Assembly (NCBI GenBank): GCA_016617855.1
Contig: JAECUM010003306.1
Coordinates: 92,397-156,396 of the forward strand
Origin: Megalonaias nervosa
Lineage: Eukaryota; Mollusca; Bivalvia; Unionida; Unionidae
DNA length: 64,000 nt
Direction of reading: 5' to 3'
Shown here: in pieces, positions 22,951 through 35,187 of the stretch
How the letters are laid out: the number at the start of each line of letters is the position of its first letter
Numbering within the stretch: position 1 is the stretch's first letter
Position numbers and translations under genes: made by a program
The notes under the pieces: model-generated
The model's input: the letters and a program-made list of their open reading frames with translations, nothing else
Database searches by the model: none
What the model was told of the DNA's origin: nothing

Positions 22951-25423
22951 CAGACAGAGAGACAGAGACAGAAAGACTTACTAAGACAATTAATCCAATT
23001 TACTCGGTTCATATTTTTCTCATGTGCTGAATCTGTGTTTATCAATACTAAATTCATACAACAAACACGCTTTGTTTCTAAGAATAAAACCATCAGATGG
23101 TATGCTGCTTGTAGCCAGTTAGAACATTGTCGTTGTTCCCTCATGACTGCTGGGTATAATTGTAATAGCGAAATTAAGATATAACAAGAAAGTTAGGTAT
23201 ATTATGCGTGTACTACGAAAAAACTACTGTTTCCAGTTTGGAATAATTTATAACCGTGCGTTCACTGGCGTAGACTTAGTAGAATTTAGTTTAAAGCGAC
23301 ATTTTTACCAATATTTACATGACTTTCAAAGGAAAGTTTCCTTTGTTTTCACGACAAAGTAGGCCGTAATATTAAATATACAAATGCAAATATTTATTTA
23401 ATTCTAAATTACACCATACCAGTTTGGTCTGCATTTCCACAGCAGCTGAAATAGTGAATTTAATGCCGCACAACATTGAAGTAAATTGCCATGGCCAGTG
23501 ATACGCCAAGGTAGCTAACATGGGCTTCTTTGAAAGTATGATTATAACTGGCACCATTTCCGACAGTATTTTGTTTATAAAGTATAAGAAACAATTTGAA
23601 GAAATCGCCGCGAATTTAAAAATGCATTTCCTGGAATGGCATATCTCCCTGTGAATTATGTTCCTCCACCATAACTAAATCCTTTACCAATTGTTGACTC
23701 CATTGCTGCCAGCAGAAAAAGAAACTGCTATGTGGCCCTTCCCACTATCGTTGGTCAACATCACATGTTAGTTATCTAAAATGACGCACATACACATTGC
23801 ACAACAATAAGAAAATAAATCTATTTGACTAATATATGAAGTAATTCTACTACGCTAATTTAAGTCAAATTCGAGCCCGGTCCCCAAGCAAGATGATTTC
23901 TAGTAAATAGAAACAGGATCAAATCGGAAGTGAACGAAAATATTTTTCAGCCAAATGAAGTTGTATGACGCTGACAATCAAACTCCGTTAAGGCCTTATG
24001 AGAAGTACGTTGCCAATAAAATCTACTCAAAATCGAATAAAAATCAGAAGAGTCGTTTGGTGGACCTGACAATCAAACAATATAACTCTGCTCAATGATT
24101 CAGAATTCTGAAAACCGAACTTTGCCAAAGACTAAAAAAATCATGTGGTCTTAAAAACAAATTAAATTTTGTGTAGAAACAATTCCAAATTTATTTGAAA
24201 TGCAATAATAATTAAGCGAGTGAACATGCACAAAAGAAAGTGTGCTGGTCTAAAGAGTAGAGTCTACTTCCGTTAAATGATAACATAAAATAGTGATAAT
24301 TCTGTCAAGATTGTTTCGAAAATCAAGTTCGATTGAAATCTACTTATCATAATTGTATTAATTAATGTATGGAAACAAATACTTGTGGACTGCAAAGTCA
24401 AAAAATGCAGCTCTGATTGACAATAACAACACAGGTGACGATTTACCTTACCCATTATATCATCAGTATGAAGGAATATTTCACATTTGGTTGCACTTCG
24501 AAAACAACTAAAACAAATTATGTAAGTAACAAAAATTGGGACATATTGGAAGCTGGAAGGAGAAAAGGATGGATATACGTACAGACCCCACTTAGAATCC
24601 GACATTTTCTGCAAAAGGAATTTTCCTTTCCGTTTAATGCGAACAATGGTTTCATATCACCCATAAAAATTAGGACAGTAATTATGTACACTTTTGTGAT
24701 AAAGATATTAACGACTAAAAGTTTTGTATAACCATAAAGTTGTTGGCTCATTTGATTTCTCAGTTGACACAGTTTGTTCTTTTTTTTTCTTCTATTTTTG
24801 CTATAACTTCAAACAAGGTCGAATTTGCAAAATGGTACTTACCGGATGACAACAAATTTGATGGAGCTGGCCTAATCTTACATCGAAACAAGCACTGGAC
24901 AACACCTTGACATGTTTATGGTACGATCACTTCGGAGACTTTCGATCGTTTTGGGAGAATACTAGTCGGGCTAAGAAATCATGAAAACTTGTATTAAAAC
25001 GATCTTTTTAAAGACATTTTTAATGTATGCACAGAAAAAAAAATTATTAAAACTTCTATTCAACAAGTAATTTAGTATTTTCCCAAATAAGTTTTGTAAG
25101 GAGCTGCAAACAACGTAGTCAAAGATAAAAAAGCTAGTAAATAAAAAGCAAGTAACCTGCTTGATTGCATATGATTTGATGGTAGATTTGTGTTTAAGCG
25201 CCTTGTTCAAGTTATATGTGAGTAAAATCAATCCAAATGACACAGCACTCATCAATGATTTAAACGACTGAATGATGAACATTTACATAACAGACTCGTA
25301 TTGTAATGTAAACTCTAACCTTCACATGCTTTGTCCATATGAACAATACATGTGACGTGATTCCAAAATTATATCATACGGGAAAGACACTTTTAAGTCA
25401 CAACTGTCAGCATGATAGCTAGT
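22950..25423. other. No gene recognised (2.5 kb)
   Basis: Only short chance frames, including overlapping ones at 24273-24751 with no recognisable domain. A GTAAGT-type donor on the minus strand near 24840 is isolated. Confidence 0.4.
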
Positions 25424-25566
25424 CAGTGCCGGATTAAACCCTGTAGAGGATCCTAGGCAGTCGAATAGTCGAAATCTCGGTGCCCCCCTCCTAATACTTT
25501 TTAACCCTAAAAGGCGCGGGGCCCATAGACCGGTGCCTACTCTGCCTATTGGGTAATCCGGCACTG
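25424..25566. mobile_element. hAT-type MITE with 8-bp target-site duplication
   Basis: The terminal inverted repeats are perfect over 13 bp: CAGTGCCGGATTA at 25424-25436 and TAATCCGGCACTG at 25554-25566. Both sides carry the same 8-bp target duplication TAGCTAGT (25416-25423 and 25567-25574). The CAGTG terminus plus an 8-bp duplication is diagnostic of the hAT superfamily. The 143-bp body is non-coding and less AT-rich than its flanks. It must have been mobilised by a transposase encoded elsewhere. Confidence 0.93.
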
Positions 25567-25735
25567 TAGCTAGTACATGATGACTGGGTTGTTGTTTCTG
25601 CCTTTTTCATCTTCCATTTTTGTTCCTGTATTGACAATCTTTAGTAATGCGTTGATTGTAGGCAAAGCTCTAGCCTCGTTTGGATGAGATATATCTCTGC
25701 TCAGTTGAGATGCTGTTGGTATGTATGAAACAAAT

Positions 25736-25809
25736 TCAGAAAATGGAAAAATGTGTACTGTGAGTGCCTTCTTCTCCATCTCCTAGTGTAGCATCATTTT
25801 CTTGGGAAT
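25736..25809 (-). pseudogene. Possible terminal exon, paralogue of 51186-51328
   Basis: On the minus strand a pyrimidine-rich acceptor TTTTGCTTATTTTTCAG ends at 25810. It is followed by codons for SQENDATLGDGEEGTHSTHF and a stop at 25736-25738. The exon start, the acceptor and the acidic D-S-x-x-N-[DE]-A-T pattern match the exon at 51328. After THF the frame differs: a second frame gives FVSYIPTASQLSRDI, which parallels the other copy, so this copy seems frameshifted. Similarity continues into the upstream intron-like DNA to about 26150. I do not recognise the protein. It could be a host gene duplicate or part of an unrecognised repeat. Confidence 0.4.
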
Positions 25810-25829
25810 CTGAAAAATAAGCAAAATAA

Positions 25830-26681
25830 AGCAAGCTGCATTTGAAAACAAATTTGTTAATATGTAAACATGCAAGAATAATTATTTCTTTTTCATTATT
25901 AATGAGTACGTTTCCAACACCCAAGTAGGCTTGATAATCCTCAGCTGGAAGACATCTGCCTAATTGACCAGATGGTGAAAGAATCAGGATCTTTCAAATG
26001 ATTTCTACATAAATTTCTTACGTTCTTGTTAACTGCATGTATCATGAAAACAAATGTTGCAAGACTCTCCTTATTTTGCTTGTTTAATCCCATATGAGGC
26101 TACATCAGCATCGGTTATTCAATGTTATAAGGTCTTTATGCGAGTTTATTTTTTATTAAAACTGGTCAAACTATATTCAGTGATTTATTTAGATAATGTC
26201 GTTTATATACTTTTCTTCTGTGTTTAACAACTGATATTTTTTAAGAGCGAATCAGCAATATTTGTACTAAACGTTTTGGGGTTGTCCTTGGATTGATGGT
26301 ACACTGCCTAACATATATGTCTAAAGTAAAGCAATCAGACTTTCTCTTCTTAAATTTATCGTTCTTGCCGTTGTATCTATTGATTCCTTTATGATCTGTT
26401 AATGTCTCTTATATATACACACTTTTTGGTTTTAAATTTCACTTGCTATACTTATAACTCATATTAAGATATTTGTCCACTGCACAAATACAAAGTCCTG
26501 TATTTAAGATGAAATCGCCTTTCTGAAGTATGAGGTACACACTAATTAGTATATTAACCTTTGGTCTTTAATGTGATTTATCCCATATTACCAATGTGAA
26601 GTTTAATAAGTGCTTATATGAATAAAATACATTTTATACTTAAAGCAGTCTATTTTATATTTTTAAAAATGATTTTCATAG
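25830..26681. other. Intron-like DNA, partly paralogous to 51340-51680
   Basis: The first ~300 bases share words with 51390-51680, for example CAAGAATAAT and AAATGATTTCT versus GAATGATTTCT, plus CATATGAGGC versus TATATGAGGC. The rest holds nothing recognisable. Confidence 0.35.
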
Positions 26682-26790
26682 TAATGCACTAGTATGAAAA
26701 GAGTAGTAGAAACAACTTAATGCACTAGTATGAAAAGAGTAGAAGAAACAGCTTAATGCACTAGTATGAAAGGAGTAGTAGAAACAACTT
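26682..26790. repeat. Three tandem copies of a 36-bp unit
   Basis: Units begin at 26682, 26718 and 26754 with TAATGCACTAGTATGAAA and differ by only a few bases. This is a recent local duplication. Confidence 0.92.
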
Positions 26791-28099
26791 AATAATATGT
26801 TTATACAGGTTAATATAGAGCATAACTTAGTTTCTCACAAATTTGCTTTTGACAGGTGAGATGAAATATTCTGTTACTTAGACAGCCTAGAACCATGTTA
26901 TATATTATTTAACAAATTAAGTTTGACTATAGGTATAGAGGTTCCAAATGCGTAAACCCAGGGGAATCAACTATAGATGTAAGGGTCATGGCGCATAAAC
27001 ATAAAACAAGGCTGGCTGTGATTGGTGGGTTATGAAAGAGCAAACAAAATCACTGATCTTGACAACATGTGAGATTATGTTAATTTACATGCTAATTATA
27101 CTTCCCATTTTTCTAAAAATATATTTTAACTATGTGCTACACATCACTGAAATCGTATCTCTTGTGACATAACATTCTTACTCCTGTCTAGTTCAAGCAG
27201 AGCTATCTCAGTTGTTGTGGAGCGTATGGTTTTTGCCATTGTTCAATTGATAATCTAACATTGCTTTCTATGACAGTGTGTGACAGCATGCATAACTAGG
27301 TCAACTTGTATATTTATTTCACCAAACGTTAACATTGAGATTGGGTACTGTGATACCTATAGGCTCAACAGCCTCGCAGAATATCCAAAGAAATATGAAC
27401 ATCTGGGCGCCATTTATAAAATGTACTGGTACGTCTTAGTAATACAAATGAAACAAGCCTTTTCTGGTCAATTACTGTCCAGGTTTTAACAACAAAATGT
27501 ATAAGCTGTTCAGACACATGCTGGCTTAGAATGGGGGATTTTAATAAGGGGATCATACAGAGGCCTCCGTAGTAATCATCTATTTCCGGAAATGCATTTT
27601 ATAAACCAGTGAAGAGAACACGTGGGAGTTTATATAAGGTGTGTTGCTTGTTGTAGACCACCTGGTATCATATAGAAAAACCTGGCTAAGTAGTTTTAGG
27701 TAATTTATTATTGATTTCCTTCCCATTTTCTTTTCGTTTCAATGTTATGAAATATTTGTCCCGTTTTGGCTTGTTTCTTCCTTTAAAACTCTTCATACAC
27801 TGTATTCATCAAATAAATAAGTTTTCTGGTGAAAACCCCATACTAATATGGCCTCACATTCAGGAAGAGTAACATTCAATATTTTCTAGATGGCTGATAT
27901 TGCATCTGTATTGGACATCAGATCGGCACCATTTTCGTTGAGGACAAACTAAACATCGTAAGAAGTCTTTTAGTGGAAACCTCATGTTGATATGGCCAGT
28001 CATAATGCAGAAGTTTCAAAATTAATGTGTTCAATATGGCCACTGTTTTGGCTATATATCTTACCCGAGTAGTACCGTATTCATGTCCGCCCAACTATA

Positions 28100-28100
<1 letters not shown>
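26791..28100. other. No gene recognised
   Basis: AT-rich DNA with short frames only. Nothing can be supported. Confidence 0.4.
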
Positions 28101-28166
<66 letters not shown>

Positions 28167-28199
28167 TTATATATATATATATATATCTATATATATATA

Positions 28200-28251
<52 letters not shown>
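28101..28251. repeat. Compound microsatellite (TA)n(GT)n
   Basis: Interrupted TA repeats pass into about 24 GT units. Predicted Ile-Tyr and Cys-Val polypeptides are artefacts. Confidence 0.95.
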
Positions 28252-28255
<4 letters not shown>

Positions 28256-28339
28256 GTTTCGTGGTAATATAAAAATAAGTTTAAGAGGATTAACGATAAC
28301 AAAAAGTGTGCTTATGGATTAGTGGACGAATGACAAAAA

Positions 28340-29218
28340 AACAAAGAGAAAGGTAAATTCCTGAGGTTTATTAATGCGATGAAAAAGAAAGGGATAGAAG
28401 GTATAGGAAGTTTCCAGCCTTATGAAGGGGCATTACAGTTGGCCGTACCAGAACAAGACTGCCCAGAAGGTTATGATATTTCTAAACTTTGTAAAACATT
28501 GAATTGAGAATTTGACAACAAATGTTAAGAGTTGTTGATGATGAAACGATTTCTCAACTCAAACATACCAATTTTGTTTTAATGGGAACAAAATTAAATG
28601 CTGGTTTAGAACAACCAAAACATTGAGATGATAACCGCGAAGGTTCCCCACTACTACCCGTCTCGGAAAAGCAGTTGGAACATAATAAACAAATAATTGA
28701 AACGTTAGTAAAGGCAAGTTTACATCTAGAAAGGAAAGGAGTGATAGACATAGCTGGTGTTTCAGATATTCTAAAGAATCTATAGTTATCCAAGGAAAAA
28801 GATCATTACAGAACATACCGGGAATCGGAAAATTTTGGTTTGTGTTCCAACCTTGTACACTCCTGGTAAAATTTGTGATTTGATCGAGCAAGAAAACTGA
28901 TTTATGACTGGAACATACGAATCTTTATTTCAAAGATAACATGGTATATAATACAGAACGGATAAGTGAAAAGTAGTAATCAGAAACACAACATGCAGTA
29001 CGTTTTAACGACGCCTTAGGTTTCGATTGTCTAAAGAAACAGTGACAACGTTTTGAATTTGCTTTAAGATTAAAGGATAAACACGACAATATAACAGGTT
29101 TAGCATACAAAAGTAATTTAAAATTGCATTTCATATGCAATGGGCACATCTTGCCAATATTTGTTCCGTTAGATCGGCACTCACATTATTTTAATTACAT
29201 CAATCACCTACAGTTTTA
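28340..29218 (+). pseudogene. Unidentified decayed coding block
   Basis: The plus strand shows successive long, low-stop stretches with normal protein composition in otherwise stop-rich DNA. At about 28340-28508 it reads FQPYEGALQLAVPEQDCPEG and onward. At 28524-28860 are 112 codons with only two stops (LKHTNFVLMGTKLNAGLEQP, EKQLEHNKQIIETLVKASLH). At about 28992-29218 are 75 codons with one internal stop (HDNITGLAYKSNLKLHFICN, GHILPIFVPLDRHSHYFNYI). Codon use is less AT-extreme than in the flanks. I do not recognise the family. It may be one or several genes of a virus-like or transposable element, broken by stops and frameshifts. No terminal repeats were found. Confidence 0.5.
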
Positions 29219-29220
29219 AC

Positions 29221-29604
29221 ATGTCATATGTTCCCGGATTTAGGGGACGTTTTGTCCCTTTCTGTTCTCCTATAAAAAAAAAATTAAGTCGCTTCGTTCG
29301 CGGCCTGTCAGCAAACACAAAAAAGTAATCGGTCATTTCAATCATACTGAGAAACAACCCTTGATGTACTTGTCGAAATATATATAAATTTGATGGAGCT
29401 GGTGACGCACCTGTAGACGCGGTTACCACATGTGTTGAAAAAGATAAGACCTACTGTGTTCCGATCGCGACTTTGTCTCCTTCTACCGCCTTTTTGTGTC
29501 ATGTGACCAAAGTATCTCCAGATATGGTTGTCAATGGCGGTGAATTAGATCTAACGTTTCCTTGGGGAATGGAGCGCAGAGAGCACAAGGTCAATACCTG
29601 GTAA
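29221..29604 (+). pseudogene. Unidentified decayed small gene after the 28.3-29.2 kb block
   Basis: An ATG at 29221 opens a frame starting MSYVPGFRGRFVPFCSPIKK with a basic stretch. It shifts at an A run near 29320 (KVIGHFNHTEKQPLMYLSKY) and returns near 29388 to a 71-codon open stretch containing GDAPVDAVTTCVEKDKTYCV and ELDLTFPWGMERREHKVNTW. It ends at a TAA near 29604. About 125 codons are implied. The basic head resembles nucleic-acid-binding or virion proteins only in composition. Its tight position after the preceding block, on the same strand, suggests a shared origin. The function is unknown. Confidence 0.45.
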
Positions 29605-30423
29605 CTTCAGATGCCGTTTTACCCCAAAGAAAGAATATATTTTACATGAATCCCCCCTTACCGAAATATGCAGACATTATATGAGATTGCTGTTCATATG
29701 AAATAGCTCTTGCAAATTAGACATAATCTCCAATTAGATGTAAGAAAAGTTCTGAATAAGCTGACTCGAAGTTTATCGTGTCTTCAGAGTTGCTACGAAA
29801 CCGGTTGTCCTACCTTTGCAGATAGATTAAAGCTTCTCCTTATTTTTCTAACTTGTCCCACTACTGGTTGGTGATGCACAAAGGCACAATCTTAGAAATA
29901 TGAATAATTATATTAGAATTAATACTAGACTGACATTTTAACACCACTGGTAGGTAAGACAAGCAGAACAAACAGAAGATAAATCCATAAAATCAATGAA
30001 ATACAAGAATATAGCGATGAAGAAGAACCACGGACTATGGTGATGAATTTTGCACTTTTCTTGTGATTCTTATTTATGAGAATATACCAAGCATCGTTAG
30101 TACATATTTGTCTTGAAATGTTCTTTGTTATGAAAACGTTACTGAAAATCTCATTACAAATAAAGTCATTACTTGTTTGATAGCAAGTGTATGGTGTTAG
30201 ATAGGAGATAACTAAGTTTTGGTCGCAATACCGGTTTCGTTGGTTAGTGAGAATGGGATGAGAGTCTTTCAAAACAGCATGAAATGTTTAAAATCCCATA
30301 TATGTCTTTCAGAATTTGTTTAAAATATTAACATTTTAGATTTAAATTATAAAATTAGTAAAACTAAAAAAGCATTTTGTCAATTTGTGCTGATGTTAGT
30401 CTTCGCTAAATTTGGTATAGCTC
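29605..30423. other. No clear gene; possible tail of the decayed block
   Basis: Up to about 29700 there are still coding-like words (VLPQRKNIFYMNPPLPKYAD in the plus strand). After that the DNA is ordinary AT-rich sequence. A 115-codon minus-strand frame at 29925-30272 has no recognisable motif. Confidence 0.35.
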
Positions 30424-30539
30424 CTTGACAAGATCCAGCGATGACTGTGTCTCATAACGCTGTATGCGTCTAAGAAACCCATTAGCCAAATTGTTCTAAG
30501 GCACTACCAAATTATTTTTCTTGCCTTATTCCGTGACAA
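30424..30539. repeat. Dispersed repeat, copy without insertion
   Basis: It matches 40527-40805 in the same orientation. Shared words are TTGACAAG-TCCA-GCGAT, AACGCTGTATGCGTC, CCAAATTGTT and CTTGCCTTATTCCGTGAC. The family was not recognised. This copy lacks the ~162-bp segment found in the other. Confidence 0.7.
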
Positions 30540-31034
30540 TATGGAGCTTTACTGACATCACCATACATATATAAACCGTGGATAAATCAATATAGTCACA
30601 AGGTAGGTCACTACACTTGACGTGCTGATGTTAGACTGTGGGGTGATCAATAGCAGATGACTGTGTTGGATAGTAAATGTAGTATATTGTTCATACCGTT
30701 GCATCAATTATTTTGCAGTCATATTAGAGTAAAAAGAATAAATTTGAAGGTAACAAAGGTGTATAAGGATTTTATTATCGTCGCATGAAACTATATTTCG
30801 CGGTCAGGACTTGCAAATGTTGTACAATTGTTTGTGGGAAATATAGTAATAAGAAATCTCCTGACAATTCTGCATGAATGGAAGGTTGGTGTTTTTGAAC
30901 TGAATAAAACTGAAACGGATGGTAATATAGGAATGAAAAATTTGAATGTACATAACCTGATATAGAAATCTAAGACATAATAAGATGACCAGGATGTGGG
31001 TCTTTTTCAAAGAAAATTTTGAACAAATTTGTGA
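30540..31034. other. No gene recognised
   Basis: Non-coding AT-rich DNA upstream of the 3' LTR remnant of retrotransposon copy 3. The low-coordinate part of that LTR could be hidden here, but I cannot align it. Confidence 0.35.
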
Positions 31035-34000
31035 ACAAGGTGATGTCAGCTTACTTATCTTTTAGCAGCCAGCCTAACATCAGGCAGACCACATAATTTC
31101 GAAGTCGAAAACCAATGTCCTGAAATCAGAACCAAGTAAACATGTTTACAAATATTATCTTAAATGTTATTCAACAATCATGGATACAAGTTAGCTATGT
31201 AATTCGCTGTTTACAAAATAACCCTCACAATCTACAATCATCGACTAAAGTTAAACTCACAATCTCAATATACGTAACACCGCCACGTATAAAAAACGAA
31301 CTATTTATGCAATAAAACTCTTTGACATATTAATAGCATATATATAATACTATACTAATAATATAGGTAGATGTCTAATAAATAAATATACTTAAAGCAA
31401 TATAACATTTCTCTACACATGAAAGTGTATCAATAATCAGATTTTATTTTCCCTTTATGTGCCTAATATCAATGCTTTACTCCTACAACATTAAAAACTC
31501 AATCTCAACAATCTCATCTCTGGTGATTGTCATTCATTTTGTTAATGAAAGTAAGGAGGTTGTGATTACTGAACAATAATTAGTGAAGGATCCAACTAAT
31601 GTGCAAAGCGAATATCAAAGGCGGAAAACTCCTTCTTGATTGTGGATTCACTTTTCTGGTGCTTGTGTAATTATAAAAATAGCACTCTGGATACTACATA
31701 CCATAACTGTCTTCCCCCAAGCCCTACATCACTTGAATCAATTATATGACTGACTGGATCCGAAAGAACTGATGCACCTTTATGTATTGCATTTAAATTT
31801 ATCAAACGTCTCCTCACATTTGTCAGTTCAATTAAAATTGGATTGCTTACTCTATCAGTTGGTCAGGGATTCAACAATAATGGAAGAATTGTAACAAACT
31901 TAATTGATATTTATTGGCATTTGGAATTCAGAAATAACAACGGTCACACGTGTTGACATATTTTTGTGTTTCAAATTGTGCCAATGCTGTCATTGATTCT
32001 TGGCATAGGAAATGAATCTGTTTTGGTGACGCTGTTCACTTTTCTACAGTCACTACTTACATGGAAAGTATTATCTGGTTTCAGCACAAGACAATAAGGT
32101 AAACCCCAGTTACTTTTACCTGGTTCAATCAAATCATTCCCAGCAACTAGTGAATTTCTTTCTTTCAAAAATTCCTGCTTAAGATGATTCGGCCTGTAAG
32201 GATCCTGCTTAAAAGTGAAGAATCGACAAACGCAGAGTCATTGTAGATTTTATTTGTCGTGTTGGAACACCAGAGGACACGTGCTCATATTCACGTCATC
32301 GCTGTTTTAGTTTATTTTCTTCTCGTGGCAACAGATGTGAAAGTTTCTGGTCTAGATTGTTCATTATTTCTGAATTCCGAAGCCTGGTTAAAAAGGTCAC
32401 TACAGTCAGATTTTATGCCTTAGTTTTAAATCCTCACTGTATGGGACAGACAACTAAACTGAGCGAATGGTTAACTGGATTATTTCTATCAACATGCTCC
32501 TTTAATATATTCATACTTCAACTTTGAAATGGTTCCTTAACAGCAAACATCATGAATAAGATGATTACCAAAGAAACTGCTGAGAGGAAGACTTAATTGC
32601 AAGTGAAACATTGCGAGCCAAAGAATAGCCATCATCGAGCAGCATTCTCCAAAGTTTCTATCTATGCTCATCAAGATAGATCTTGACATCACTAAGGACA
32701 CAATATATGAAATGTTCAACTAAGTATGAGCTGTCTGATGTTATCGTAACCTTGGTAATTCTTCTTTGTCTTTGTACCACCTATCAAGTAGTTGTTCTGA
32801 TTCACTTGCCAATTCGACATTGGTCTGTCCAGGTTCTGTTCTACATTTTCTCATGCATCAAGTACCAGATCATAAACCATCAAGACATATTCCTTAACCA
32901 AATTCACAATCAGTACTTTGTTGTATCGATAGTGAAGTGTATGATTCAAGAGCTTTGTAAATAAGTACACTTTATTATAAAAACGCTAATTCTCTGCTGG
33001 CCATTGCAAATGTTCAGGATTTGTTTTCTCAGAATGGGGAAAGTATTCATCTACTTAGTTTTCTTTAAAAGTGGTGCTAACCTAAACTTTCTGGTAACAT
33101 CAAAACCTGAACCAGTTTATAACAGAGAAGAGTGCTTTCCGCCTCCAGCTCTAATGTTTCCATTTCTTCTTAATTTTCTTTGTCTCTGCATATGTATCTC
33201 CTCTCTTCATTTTGTTGCCTCTCCATTTCTACTCTCTTTTTTTTGTATTTCTGTCTCTTCCTTGTCGCTTTGCATTTGCCATTTTATCTTCCTGCCTGTG
33301 ACCCTTTCCTTCTTCTGCAAATATATTTGTTTTTTCTTTTTTCGATTTTGTACTTCCATCATTTGTTTCTGAAGCTGAACCTTTCTTAACACTAGTTGCA
33401 AATGGTTTTGAAACTGCAATTTAATTTACTATACAGTCAGATTCATAAACGCTTGTCAGACCCAACGCACTTCACTCCTACAAATTCTTTATCACCAAAT
33501 ACTAAATCAATCTATACTCTACAGCTTGCTTAGTTAAAGAAGCCTACGCTTCAGAAAGATCGTACTGTCTAGCCAAGTTCAAGAATCTCGTCCTTTTTGA
33601 AAGATTCTAACCCTTCCTGAGCAGGATTTTAAACAAAATTCAGTACTTTAGATGATGAGATTGCAAAAGCTTGTTGGTTTCTCTAAAAATATCTTAAATA
33701 ATATAACTGAAATTAAACGTTTTTCCAGGACCAGCCCACCAATTTTTTTTTTATGACTCAATATTCTTAAGCAAAGTAATAAAAAAAAATCAATCCTAAC
33801 CAAAACATATAGGAAATATTTAACAAAAAACTTATTTCCGTAGAAAACATGGTGTAAATTTAACAGGAATTGACAGTTTTATGTATTAAATCCCAAATGA
33901 TTCTAAATGTTCTGTAAACAGTCCAAGGGGAGAGGTTTCCGAATAAATTCCAGTATTCAACATGCTGATGCGCCAGTAGATTCTAATGTGCTCATGTAAA

Positions 34001-34497
34001 ATTATATAACCCAGAATGCCCCGAATGAATTCACAATAATCGCAAAATGATTATATAGTTTAAATGCCAATCAGCAATTTGCATTTCAATTATTTTAAAT
34101 TAAAATATCCGCTCAAATTATAGCTGAACTCTACTTAAAGACTGATTCCAATAGACACGTATTAAAATAGGAATGGATCTTAATTATGTGTGCAACCTAA
34201 TATACATTCCCACTTGACCTATGTTGCAATATTCTTTTCTGAAAAAGGTCATCTTAATGAATAATAACCCCAAAGTGTAAATGCTGTTACATCGCTTTAG
34301 TTAAATTTTAGCCAAACAACCTGACAAATATCAGGTAGACCGGGAGTTTCCGGGGGGAAAACAGTGTCCAGGATGTTATTGTTAGGCTTCGTCTACAATC
34401 ATGGACAAAGGCTAGCTACGCAATGTATTGTTTACAAAATACCATTGCAATCTACAATTATGCCCAATATATAAGCACACAATATAGATATGCATAA
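31035..34497 (-). mobile_element. Gmr1-like LTR retrotransposon, copy 3 (deleted)
   Basis: The outer LTR lies at about 33750-34497 and a truncated inner LTR at about 31035-31281. They share TCAGGCAGACC/TCAGGTAGACC, TACAATCATGGA-ACAA and TGTTTACAAAATA. The primer-binding-site region at 33724-33741 is a mutated version of the one in the 53-60 kb copy. Gag remnants lie at about 32590-33640, including the N-terminal LSEA-like block, the Lys/Glu-rich region and capsid fragments. RT remnants follow at about 31800-32390 (DCRKVNSVTKTDSFPMPRI) and an RNase H remnant at 31500-31700. Protease and integrase are missing: gag runs almost straight into the RT linker near 32400-32540. It is non-functional. 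Confidence 0.75.
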
Positions 34498-34555
34498 CAC
34501 GGGAAGAAATTAAATATTTTGTAGCAAAGTTCCCGTGACAACGCAAAACTAAATT

Positions 34556-35187
34556 GACAGACAGACAGACAGAAAGAAAGACGGAAAGATAGAAAGAAAG
34601 ACTGACAGACAGAAGACAGACAGAAAGACATAGACAGACAGAACGACAGCAAAAACGACAGACAGACTGAACAACGGAAAGAACAACAAACAGACAGACA
34701 GAACGACCGAAAGACAGACAGACAGAAAAAAAGAAAGAACAACAGACAAAGAACGATAGACAGGCAGACAGACAGTCAGGCAGAAGGACAGAACGACAGA
34801 ACCTCAGAGATAGACAGAACGACAGACAGAGCGACAGGCAGACAGACAGACAGAACGACAGACAGAACGACAGACATACAGAGAACGACAGACAGACAAA
34901 GAAAGACGGAAAGACAAAGACCGACAGAAGACAGACAGAAAGACAGACAGACAGACAGAACAATAGAAAGAACGACAGACTGACAGAGAACGAGAAAAAG
35001 ACAGACAGAACGACAGACAGACATACAGAACGACAGAACGACAGACAGAGACCAAACGACAGACAGAACGACAGACAGACAGACATAACGACAGGCAGGC
35101 AGACCGACAGAAAGACAAAAAGAACGACAGACAGACAGACAAGGAAAGAAAGACAAACAGAAATACAGAAAGACAGACAGACAGAAA
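34556..35187. repeat. 630-bp GACA-rich simple-sequence array
   Basis: The plus strand consists almost wholly of GACA, GAACGACA, GAAAGACA and GGCAGACA variants, with no pyrimidine-rich interruption. The minus strand therefore reads as Cys/Ser/Leu/Val-rich pseudo-proteins in all frames, which are artefacts. It begins about 60 bp after the outer end of retrotransposon copy 3. Confidence 0.95.

Noticed and set aside
22762..23144. Ile/Tyr- and His/Thr-repeat proteins on both strands (also at 17417-17644 and 28027-28322)
   Set aside because: They are translations of (TA)n, (GT)n and (CT)n microsatellites.
24835..24960. Minus-strand splice donor (CCGGTAAGTACC) suggesting an exon
   Set aside because: No acceptor, no supported reading frame and no partner exon; a single donor match is expected by chance.
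33004..33372. A 122-codon plus-strand frame rich in Phe/Cys/Leu
   Set aside because: Antisense to the Lys/Glu-rich Gag remnant of retrotransposon copy 3.
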